Of a stretch of 5,590 bases of DNA, positions 1-5,432 are shown piece after piece. The translations under genes and the position numbers were made by a program. The notes under the pieces are model-generated. The model was not told where the DNA came from and ran no database searches. It saw nothing but the letters and a program-made list of their open reading frames with translations. This stretch comes from Saonia sp964398035 (GTDB lineage: Bacteria; Bacteroidota; Bacteroidia; Flavobacteriales; Flavobacteriaceae), in NCBI GenBank assembly GCA_964398035.1, contig CAYNLI010000138.1, forward strand, positions 1 through 5,590. The letters are read 5' to 3'. The stretch's first letter is position 1. Every line of letters starts with the position of its first letter.

Positions 1-101
1 TAAAGGAAATTATTAAAATGGAGAAAAAAGATTTCTTCGAAGGAAACAAAGAAAGTTCTAAAATAATTTACGCAACGAAAGCACTATCTTGGTTGAAATA
101 A
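1..101 (+). CDS. 3' end of an unidentified plus-strand gene, cut by the window edge
   Basis: An open frame enters from the left edge and runs to a TAA at 99-101. The readable tail is about 32 residues, charged and rich in lysine, and ends in ALSWLK. An ATG at 18-20 lies in the same frame, so a separate 27-residue peptide is possible. However, the frame is open to the window edge, and the start has no promoter or leader visible here, so the C-terminal end of a longer protein is more likely. It converges on the antitoxin gene, whose stop codon lies 36 bases away. I do not recognise the family and assign no function. The frame could also be open by chance, since it is short. Confidence 0.4.
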   Translation, partial: KEIIKMEKKDFFEGNKESSKIIYATKALSWLK

Positions 102-120
102 AAAAGCAGTTGCCAACAAC
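100..120 (-). terminator. possible weak terminator of the toxin-antitoxin operon
   Basis: Read on the minus strand, about 20 bases past the antitoxin stop codon, GTTG (120-117) can pair with CAAC (112-109) around a four-base loop. Six T residues follow at 105-100. The stem is only 4 bp, which is weak for an intrinsic terminator, but position and T-run fit the 3' end of the operon. A perfect 10-bp palindrome, ACAACGTTGT (116-125), overlaps it and offers a competing pairing. Confidence 0.25.
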
Positions 121-137
121 GTTGTAACAATGACAAA

Positions 138-1145
138 TCAAACGTGAAGTAAATCAAAAGAATAATTATAATCAATCAATCCTTTATTCTTTTCGTTATC
201 AATCCAAGCCTTTTCTTCGTGACTTTTTTCCATAATTTGAGTTGCATTGCAACCTTTGAATGTATTCACAATAATATTTAAAGACTCTATCTCTTCTGAA
301 CTGAATAATTCTGAATTAAAATCTTTGTGTGCTGATTTATAAAAACATTTACCCCAATATCCATTTCCATAATCTTCCATTTTCATAAAAATAAAATCTT
401 TATTGGATGCGTAATCAAAAATACCGCCAAATCTTACAGGAACTGGACCATAATTATGTGCCATATAATTTGCTCCGCTTATTGAATAAGCTGTTTTCTT
501 ATAATTATAAAAATCAGAATAAAATAATAGTTTATTCATCATTGTCTCTGTAGGATTTAGTTTTTCTGCAAAAAACAAAATCATATTCGACATCTTTTCC
601 ATATTTGGCTTTCTATAACCTGAATAATTATCTGGGAGTTTGTCTTCAAATAAAATATCTACATATTTTTTATCGTCTTTATTTTCTCTATAATTCTCAA
701 TAACAACTTCAATCTTTTTGAGAATTTTTGATTTCACTTCGTCGTTTAAATCATTATTCAAATCAACGAGTAATTTAAAATTACTTATACTATTTGATAT
801 GGTATTAATTAAGTTAGCATTTGCCAAACTTGGCACTTCTCCTTTTTCATAATTCCTATAACTATTAATTCCAAAACCTAATATACGAGACATCATACCA
901 GCTGACAAACCATATGTATTTCTCAACTTAATTATTTCATCTGGAAATGGAATGTTATGTTTATCTCTATATTGATTATAAACTTGATTCAAATTAAATT
1001 CATCTAACTCTGTGGTTGTAAATGACTCGCTACTATCTTCACATAAATAACTCTTGTGATTATACTCAAATTTTTCTTTTCGAAAAACCAAAATACTCTT
1101 TTCAATTTGTAAGGTCATTTCTTTACCTGTGATTGGACTTTTCAT
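138..1145 (-). CDS. Antitoxin with XRE helix-turn-helix and Panacea (DUF4065/SocA-like) domain
   Basis: This is the second gene of a toxin-antitoxin operon; its likely job is to bind and neutralise the MqsR-like toxin encoded just upstream and to repress the shared promoter. The 335-residue protein has three parts. Residues 1-50 resemble the MqsA-type N-terminal module (starting MKSPITGKEM), but only one cysteine of the usual zinc-binding set remains (C35). Residues about 66-112 form a helix-turn-helix of the MqsA/XRE type, with LSAGMMSRILGFG and YRNYEKGEVPS as typical landmarks. Residues about 182-330 form the Panacea domain, seen in MNKLLFYSDFYNYKKTAYSI, then YMAHNYGPVP, and the late S-HEEKAW segment before I-DYNYSF. 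The start ATG at 1143-1145 follows the toxin stop by 14 bases and has no clear ribosome binding site. The gene is strikingly AT-rich, suggesting acquisition. Family assignment is firm; pairing and activity are inferred from gene order. Confidence 0.85.
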   Translation of the reverse strand: MKSPITGKEMTLQIEKSILVFRKEKFEYNHKSYLCEDSSESFTTTELDEFNLNQVYNQYRDKHNIPFPDEIIKLRNTYGLSAGMMSRILGFGINSYRNYEKGEVPSLANANLINTISNSISNFKLLVDLNNDLNDEVKSKILKKIEVVIENYRENKDDKKYVDILFEDKLPDNYSGYRKPNMEKMSNMILFFAEKLNPTETMMNKLLFYSDFYNYKKTAYSISGANYMAHNYGPVPVRFGGIFDYASNKDFIFMKMEDYGNGYWGKCFYKSAHKDFNSELFSSEEIESLNIIVNTFKGCNATQIMEKSHEEKAWIDNEKNKGLIDYNYSFDLLHV

Positions 1146-1159
1146 AATTGTTTTGTTTT

Positions 1160-1516
1160 TTAGTTTTGATTCTTAAGAGGAAATTCCATTGGAAAGTCTG
1201 CCTTATGAAAAGATATGCAGACAGCCCCTCCAGTCATTTTTGAAATAGTCAATTTAATATAAACCTGTTGACCTTTAATTACCTTTCCAAAAACCCACAT
1301 TTCAGTTCCTCCTTGTTGAGTTTCTTCTAACGGACCTTCACTATAATCCTCTACTTCTAAATTGAGGATTATTTCTTCACGCATTTTAGCGGTAATACTT
1401 AAATCTGCAAGATTCTGAATACTATTTTTAGGACGATTGGAGAAGATTATGCCCAAAGACTTTATAATCGCCTTAAGTTCTTGCAAAAAAGATTTTATTA
1501 TTGATTTATCCGCCAT
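1160..1516 (-). CDS. MqsR-like toxin (putative mRNA interferase of the RelE-like fold)
   Basis: This is the first gene of the operon, 118 residues, and probably an endoribonuclease toxin acting on mRNA in the cytoplasm. The match to MqsR lies in its second half: VEDYSEGP (55-62), EMWVFGK (72-78), QVYIKLTI (84-91) and VCISFHKAD (99-107) line up in order with the SDFYKSM, IWQDVY, QVYLKITV and LIVSFKEK segments of E. coli MqsR as I recall them. Y86 would match the MqsR active-site Tyr81. The positions of Lys56 and Gln68 are not conserved, so the catalytic details may differ or the toxin may be weak. The toxin-before-antitoxin order is the same as in mqsRA. The ATG at 1514-1516 is preceded by a short leader from the promoter at 1538-1568. 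The N-terminal 40 residues are basic and helical in character. It could instead be an MqsR-like subfamily with its own target. Confidence 0.75.
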   Translation of the reverse strand: MADKSIIKSFLQELKAIIKSLGIIFSNRPKNSIQNLADLSITAKMREEIILNLEVEDYSEGPLEETQQGGTEMWVFGKVIKGQQVYIKLTISKMTGGAVCISFHKADFPMEFPLKNQN

Positions 1517-1537
1517 AAAAACGTGTTAAATTCTCTG

Positions 1538-1568
1538 CAAATATAAGCATAAACTTAAATTAAACAAC
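1538..1568 (-). promoter_or_regulatory. Bacteroidota-type promoter of the toxin-antitoxin operon
   Basis: Read on the minus strand, GTTG (1568-1565) is followed after exactly 19 bases by TATATTTG (1545-1538), which matches the Bacteroidota -33 TTTG and -7 TAnnTTTG boxes with one mismatch in the -33 box. Transcription would start near 1531-1533, giving a leader of about 15-17 bases before the toxin ATG at 1516. The -33 box lies inside the proximal 17-bp direct repeat, so a repressor bound there would block RNA polymerase. Confidence 0.7.
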
Positions 1569-1574
1569 TTTAAA
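1558..1574 (-). repeat. 17-bp direct repeat, proximal copy (likely operator)
   Basis: The minus-strand sequence TTTAAAGTTGTTTAATT occurs here and again, without mismatch, at 1600-1616. Start-to-start spacing is 42 bp, close to four helical turns, so bound proteins would sit on the same DNA face. This copy contains the promoter's -33 element. The likely ligand is the helix-turn-helix antitoxin, alone or with toxin; that is inference from position. Confidence 0.65.
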
Positions 1575-1599
1575 ATGTAATTATTAACATTTTATAAAC

Positions 1600-1616
1600 A
1601 ATTAAACAACTTTAAA
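1600..1616 (-). repeat. 17-bp direct repeat, distal copy (likely operator)
   Basis: This is an exact second copy of the 17-bp element at 1558-1574. It is not followed by a -7 box at the right distance, so it is not a second promoter. That leaves an upstream operator as the simplest reading, giving cooperative binding with the proximal copy. Confidence 0.6.
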
Positions 1617-1627
1617 GTGAAAAAATA

Positions 1628-1639
1628 TGTTTGCAAACA
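1628..1639. promoter_or_regulatory. 12-bp perfect palindrome overlapping a plus-strand -7-like box
   Basis: TGTTTGCAAACA is a perfect palindrome. TATGTTTG at 1626-1633 matches the TAnnTTTG -7 consensus on the plus strand, but no -33 element lies 19 bases upstream and only a transposase remnant on the other strand follows. It may be a dimeric regulator site or chance in AT-rich DNA. Confidence 0.25.
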
Positions 1640-1667
1640 AAGAACTGTGGCTAAAAACAAGTAAAAA

Positions 1668-1931
1668 CTAACTTATTTTAACCAAAGTACTTCTATAATT
1701 TTCATCGTAAGGGATTCTAGATTTTGCTATTGCAAAAGCTTGTTTTAGTAGTTTATTACAAACGGCTAATAGGGCTAGTTTTTTACTCTTTCCTTTGGCT
1801 ACTATTCTATCATAAAGTGCCTTGCATGCTTTGTTATATTTACAGGCATTAAAGCTGCATAAAAACAATAAGTTTCGTAACTTCTGAAACCCTATTTTAC
1901 TACAAAGAAGCTCCCCTGACTTTTGAGTTTG
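1668..1931 (-). pseudogene. IS110-type transposase remnant (C-terminal end only)
   Basis: This frame encodes the C-terminal part of an IS110-type transposase, a family that carries a DEDD catalytic domain followed by a C-terminal domain. The visible landmarks, in order, are IGFQKLRNLLFLCSFNACKY, the basic GKSKKLALLAVCNKLLKQAF segment, and YDENYRSTLVK near the stop codon (TAG, 1668-1670). In-frame reading continues upstream past the TTG at 1866-1868 to a TGA at 1932-1934, so that TTG is not a real start. Only about 85 residues remain of a protein that is normally well over 300, and the whole N-terminal catalytic domain is missing. The transposase-like match is clear only up to about 1900; beyond it the DNA reads better as the end of a plus-strand gene. 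The fragment cannot move by itself and marks an old insertion or deletion. Confidence 0.8.
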
Positions 1932-2014
1932 TCATGAATAACAAAGGGCAAGTATTAAAATTCACTATACGTGAAAATGGTAAGATTGTGGACGAAGCAG
2001 TTTTATTAAAATGA
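1902..2014 (+). pseudogene. orphan 3' end of an unidentified plus-strand gene
   Basis: A plus-strand frame reads as a coherent protein tail: YKEAPLTFEF, VMNNKGQVLKFTI and RENGKIVDEAVLLK, with a TGA at 2012-2014. The alternation of hydrophobic strands with an NNKGQ turn looks like the closing beta-strands of a small C-terminal beta domain, such as those ending some serine hydrolases, but this is a loose resemblance. Upstream, the same frame runs into DNA that encodes the IS110 fragment on the other strand, so the rest of this gene was lost or displaced. The exact left border (about 1890-1905) is uncertain. It has no start of its own and is probably not expressed as a useful product. Confidence 0.5.
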
Positions 2015-2072
2015 TTTGAAAGAAAAATAGGCGCAATACATATGGCGCAATCCCTATTACAGCCCTATTCCC

Positions 2073-2080
2073 TACCTTTG
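2073..2080 (+). promoter_or_regulatory. -7 box (TACCTTTG) of the mutS2 promoter
   Basis: TACCTTTG fits the Bacteroidota TAnnTTTG consensus exactly. No good TTTG-type -33 element is seen 19 bases upstream (2050-2053 reads atcc). A transcript starting near 2085-2087 would leave about ten bases before the ATG at 2097. This argues against translation starting at the in-frame TTG at 2085. Confidence 0.45.
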
Positions 2081-2096
2081 CTCCTTGCAAAATGTA

Positions 2097-4274
2097 ATGA
2101 TGTCCAAAATTCACCCTAAAACCTTACAAGACCTAGAGTTCCCTACTGTTCTGAAACAATTGGTGGGGCGCTGCCATACAGAACTGGGCAAGGAACAGGT
2201 GCAGCTCATTAAACCTTTGGGGAGCAAGGAAGAAATTGTCACTGTTTTGGGGCAAACATCAGAGTATTTATCCTCTTTTACCAATGAAAACCAAATCCCC
2301 AACCATGGTTTTGAGTCCATTTCCCAAGAAATTAAACTATTAAAAATTGAGAACACCACATTAGAAATCAGTGGTTTTAGAAAAATAGGTGGCATTTGTA
2401 CCACCATTAACCTACATAAAAAGTTCCTAAAGAAATTTAAGGAATACTATTCGTTACTTTTTGCTTTTTCTGAAACGGTGGAGGCAAATGCAGAGGTACC
2501 TCAAGAAATCAATATCGTTTTAGATAAGTTTGGAGAAATAAAAGACTCCGCTTCGCCCAATTTAAAATCCATCCGGTTACAGGTCAATGAAGTAAAAGGT
2601 AAAATCAACCAAAGCTTTACTGCGGCTTTGAGTTCTTACCAATCTTCAGACTATTTGGATGAGATCAGGGAGTCTGTTGTGGAAAACCGTCGTGTTTTGG
2701 CAGTAAAGGCCATGTACCGTAAAAAAATAAAGGGAATGGTCATGGGTACTTCCAAAACAGGAAGTATTGTGTACATGGAACCAGAAGCCACTTTAAAATA
2801 TAGCCGAGAACTCAATAATCTAGAGTTTGAGGAAAAGGAAGAAATACAGCGCATCCTAAATCAGTTAACAAATATCATTCGCCCTTTTGCACCGCTCTTG
2901 GTGGATTATCAGAATTTCTTGGCGCATATGGACATTACGGCCGCCAAGGCCAAGTATGCCTCTGAAATGAATGCAGTACTGCCCAAAATCAACGAGAAAA
3001 AGGAAATGCACCTTAGGGATGCCTTTCACCCCTTGCTCTATTTGAACAATAAATACAAAAAGGAAAAAACGTATCCTCAAACAATTGAGTTACATCCGGA
3101 AAACCGAATCATTGTTATTTCTGGACCCAATGCCGGTGGTAAAAGTATCACACTAAAGACCATTGGTCTGTTACAACTAATGGTGCAGAGTGGCTTATTG
3201 ATTCCTGTACACGAACGCAGTTCTGTTTGCCTTTTTGAAAAAATATTAACAGATATTGGAGACAACCAATCTATTGAAAATCATTTAAGTACATACAGTT
3301 ACCGACTCAAGAACATGAACCAATTCTTGCGTAAGTGCAATGACCAAACATTGTTCCTTATTGACGAGTTTGGTACGGGAAGTGACCCTGAACTGGGCGG
3401 TGCTTTGGCAGAAACTTTTCTAGAAGTATTCTATGAACGGGAATCCTATGGTGTGATTACCACTCATTACTCCAATTTAAAAATGTTGGCAAATGAACTG
3501 CCCCATGCCACCAATGCCAATATGATGTTTGACAACAAAACCTTGGAGCCGACCTATCAATTAATTTTGGGACAGGCCGGTAGTTCTTTTACGTTTGAAG
3601 TGGCACAAAAGAACGGCATCCCCTATAGCCTTATTAACAGGGCTAAGAAGAAGATAGAACGTGGCAAAGTGCGTTTTGATGCCACCATAGCCAAATTACA
3701 GAAAGAACGCAGCAAAATGGCTAAAACTGGCTCTAGACTGGAGGAAGAAGAGTCTAAAGCAAGGGAAGAAGCAAAACGCTTGGAAACATTGAACAGCAAA
3801 ATAAAATCCAAGTTAGAGAACTACCAAGAGCTCTATGACCACAACCAACGGATGATCTATTTGGGGAACAAGGTAAATACCGTTTCTGAAAAATACTTCC
3901 AGGATAAAAAGAAAAGACCTTTGGTGTCCGAGCTTTTACGCATTGTTGAGACTGAAAACAGCAAGCGCAAGAAAAAATCTGTACAGCAGACCAAAATAGA
4001 CCATGTAAAAAAGGTACAAGTGGCCCAAGAACTGGAAAAGAAAATCGTTAAGGTCAGGCAAGAGAAAAAAATAGAGAAGAAAAAAGCCGTTATCAAAGAA
4101 AAGAACAAGCCGATACCTATTTTTAAAATAGGTGACCGTGTTCGTTTACAAGATGGCAAAGCCGTGGGCAGTATTGATAAACTGGAAAAAAATAAGGCCA
4201 TTGTAAACTACGGAATCTTCACCACCAATGTGAGCGTGGACCAATTAGAGCTGGTGGAAGCAGTAAAAAAATAA
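2097..4274 (+). CDS. mutS2: MutS2-family ATPase lacking the Smr domain
   Basis: MutS2 is a cytoplasmic, dimeric DNA-binding ATPase of the MutS superfamily; members act on branched recombination intermediates or collided ribosomes rather than in mismatch repair. Counting from the ATG at 2097, the protein has 725 residues. The N-terminal MutS core and clamp (about 1-330) contain SPNLKSIR, ENRRVLAVKAMYRKKIKG (about 194-212) and GSIVYMEPE. The ATPase has Walker A GPNAGGKS (343-350), the signature around SIENHLSTY (about 391-399), Walker B LFLIDE (D423, E424) and THYSNLK (near 455). A long coiled coil (about 512-590), a lysine-rich linker and a KOW-like beta segment (IGDRVRL to NVSVDQLELV, about 675-720) follow. 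The Smr nuclease domain that ends many MutS2 proteins is absent; I recall this as common in Flavobacteriia. The frame extends to a TTG at 2085, but ATG 2097 (or 2100) fits the promoter and family start better. The ATPase motifs are intact, so it is probably functional. Confidence 0.93.
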   Translation: MMSKIHPKTLQDLEFPTVLKQLVGRCHTELGKEQVQLIKPLGSKEEIVTVLGQTSEYLSSFTNENQIPNHGFESISQEIKLLKIENTTLEISGFRKIGGICTTINLHKKFLKKFKEYYSLLFAFSETVEANAEVPQEINIVLDKFGEIKDSASPNLKSIRLQVNEVKGKINQSFTAALSSYQSSDYLDEIRESVVENRRVLAVKAMYRKKIKGMVMGTSKTGSIVYMEPEATLKYSRELNNLEFEEKEEIQRILNQLTNIIRPFAPLLVDYQNFLAHMDITAAKAKYASEMNAVLPKINEKKEMHLRDAFHPLLYLNNKYKKEKTYPQTIELHPENRIIVISGPNAGGKSITLKTIGLLQLMVQSGLLIPVHERSSVCLFEKILTDIGDNQSIENHLSTYSYRLKNMNQFLRKCNDQTLFLIDEFGTGSDPELGGALAETFLEVFYERESYGVITTHYSNLKMLANELPHATNANMMFDNKTLEPTYQLILGQAGSSFTFEVAQKNGIPYSLINRAKKKIERGKVRFDATIAKLQKERSKMAKTGSRLEEEESKAREEAKRLETLNSKIKSKLENYQELYDHNQRMIYLGNKVNTVSEKYFQDKKKRPLVSELLRIVETENSKRKKKSVQQTKIDHVKKVQVAQELEKKIVKVRQEKKIEKKKAVIKEKNKPIPIFKIGDRVRLQDGKAVGSIDKLEKNKAIVNYGIFTTNVSVDQLELVEAVKK

Positions 4275-4285
4275 CCTTCCTGTCT

Positions 4286-4305
4286 GGTCGAGCAGAGTCG
4301 AAACC
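4286..4305. repeat. REP-like short inverted repeat between convergent genes
   Basis: GGTCGAGCAGAGTCGAAACC can fold with TCGA pairing to TCGA and outer GG to CC, leaving an AA bulge. Similar GGTCGAGC-AGTCGA-type elements are, from memory, frequent between genes in Flavobacteriia. It lies between the stops of mutS2 and the lipoprotein gene and could help end both transcripts, but it has no adjacent T-run on either strand. Confidence 0.45.
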
Positions 4306-4314
4306 TATATTACT

Positions 4315-5307
4315 CTACTTCTCAAAATATTCAAACCCATCAATAATATCAAGATATACGCCATCAAAATTGGCGGCTACAATCATATCCAAATATGCAT
4401 TGGAGTTGCCGAAAATTAAGGCTTGCCATTCCGGTTCCCAATATTTTACTTTAAAATTCCCTGGCCAATCTGGATTCAATGCTTCCAACCAGCTAGGTTT
4501 ATTGGTATTCCAATCGGTTTGCCAATAGTAACGGTAATCCTCAGCCTCACCAATGGACATATAAGAAATCACCAAACGTTTGCCCCCATTTGCCTTTTCT
4601 TTGAGCATGGTTATTTCATCAGCCGTAAATGCATTGCCATCAGAGAAAAATAAATCCATGATGAGCAAATCATAATTGGTACCAGTGATCGCATTGATGA
4701 ATTGTACTTTAGAAGTATACCCGCTGGGGTTTATTAAATACAGGAAATTCTTGGCCTGACCAAGTTCAGTAATAACCGCATCATTTTCCTCATAAGGAAC
4801 TGAAGGGTAATTCGGTATTCCTTTAAGCTCTCTATCATCGGCGGCAAACGAAACATATCCAGCAGTATTGTTGACTTGGTAGGAGTCTTCCATTTTTGAA
4901 ACCGTAGAGCAATAATCCGTAACCAAAATAGTGTTCCCCGCATTCTTTGAAATATCCAAAAAGATTCTCAAATACGCATTATCTTCTATCGGCGTGGCTT
5001 GATCATCATTGTTGTAACCATAAAATAAGTCTTCTTGTCCGTGGCCATCAATGGCCGATAAATAGGCAGCATCTGGGCTGCCATCATCTTCCCCGTTCAG
5101 GGTAACTAGTTCAATTCCGTTTTGGGGAATTACAGCGAAATTGGGATTATTAGCCTTACCATACTGGCTAATGGCTATTACAAAGTCCCGCATTTCTTGT
5201 TTGAAGTCTAGGCTGGTATCATTGGGTTTTTTATTGAGTGGCGCATCATCTGTTGAAGAAGAGCAGGCAATGATAGTTGATGAAAATATAAGAATAATTT
5301 TTTTCAT
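4315..5307 (-). CDS. Lipoprotein of the GH114/TM1410 family with apparently permuted TIM barrel
   Basis: A predicted lipoprotein of 330 residues related to GH114 (endo alpha-1,4-polygalactosaminidase) and the TM1410 group, so likely a glycosidase acting on amino-sugar polysaccharides outside the cytoplasm. The start at 5305-5307 is chosen because it begins a signal peptide, MKKIILIFSSTIIAC, with lipid-attachment at C15; the 36 upstream in-frame residues are not signal-like. SSSTDD after the cysteine resembles the Bacteroidota surface-export signal. Residues 38-160 carry MRDFVIAISQYGK, FAVIPQNGIEL, AIDGHGQEDLFYGY and ILVTDYCST. Residues 187-330 carry NFLYLINPSGY, YDLLIMDLFFSDG, SIGEAEDYRYYW (251-262), the NPDWPGNFKVKYWEPEWQ segment and GVYLDIIDGFEYFEK at the very end. 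As I know the family, the second block normally comes first, so the barrel looks circularly permuted. Conserved acids in SIGEAE and YLDIID (D320, D323) probably line the active site. No carbohydrate-related neighbour is present. Confidence 0.85.
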   Translation of the reverse strand: MKKIILIFSSTIIACSSSTDDAPLNKKPNDTSLDFKQEMRDFVIAISQYGKANNPNFAVIPQNGIELVTLNGEDDGSPDAAYLSAIDGHGQEDLFYGYNNDDQATPIEDNAYLRIFLDISKNAGNTILVTDYCSTVSKMEDSYQVNNTAGYVSFAADDRELKGIPNYPSVPYEENDAVITELGQAKNFLYLINPSGYTSKVQFINAITGTNYDLLIMDLFFSDGNAFTADEITMLKEKANGGKRLVISYMSIGEAEDYRYYWQTDWNTNKPSWLEALNPDWPGNFKVKYWEPEWQALIFGNSNAYLDMIVAANFDGVYLDIIDGFEYFEK

Positions 5308-5386
5308 AATTAGATACTGTAGTATTTTAAACGTTAGGTTTTTAAAACAAGTATGTCTGTATTTTTGAAAATAACCCAAGAAAACA

Positions 5387-5432
5387 ACAGTCGGCATCAA
5401 GTTGTTGAATCGCAACTTTAGATACCGACTGT
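5387..5432 (-). terminator. Long imperfect hairpin, possible terminator of a gene beyond the window
   Basis: ACAGTCGG (5387-5394) pairs with CCGACTGT (5425-5432), then ATC with GAT, then AAGTTG (5399-5404) with CAACTT (5413-5418), around an eight-base loop. This makes 17 paired positions with one mismatch and a two-base bulge. On the minus strand it is followed by GTTTTC, a modest T-run, so it could end a transcript arriving from the right edge. It sits about 80 bases upstream of the lipoprotein start and could instead be part of that gene's leader. Confidence 0.45.

Noticed and set aside
106..135. attC-like or integron recombination site around TTGCCAACAACGTTGTAAC
   Set aside because: The core-site consensus does not fit (one pyrimidine short before AAC), no paired second site is seen and no integrase is present; only a 10-bp palindrome is supported.
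2030..2051. two copies of GGCGCAAT 14 bp apart upstream of mutS2
   Set aside because: Eight bases repeated twice is too little to call an operator without comparison to relatives.
2085..2096. TTG start for mutS2 at 2085
   Set aside because: It lies at or before the expected transcription start from the -7 box at 2073-2080; ATG codons follow at 2097 and 2100, where the family-like sequence begins.
2111..2407. 98-residue minus-strand open frame inside mutS2
   Set aside because: It is a shadow of the conserved MutS2 N-terminal coding region, with no recognisable protein features.
3857..4201. 114-residue minus-strand open frame inside mutS2
   Set aside because: It is the antisense of the lysine-rich MutS2 linker, which gives a Phe/Ser/Leu-rich reading; it has no promoter or family match.
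4423..4653. 76-residue plus-strand open frame opposite the lipoprotein gene
   Set aside because: It is the antisense of the conserved SIGEAE to GNFKVKYW region, so the real coding strand is clear.
5308..5415. 36-residue N-terminal extension of the lipoprotein frame beginning at 5415
   Set aside because: The signal peptide and lipobox begin at 5307; the extension would bury them, is not signal-like, and overlaps the hairpin at 5387-5432.
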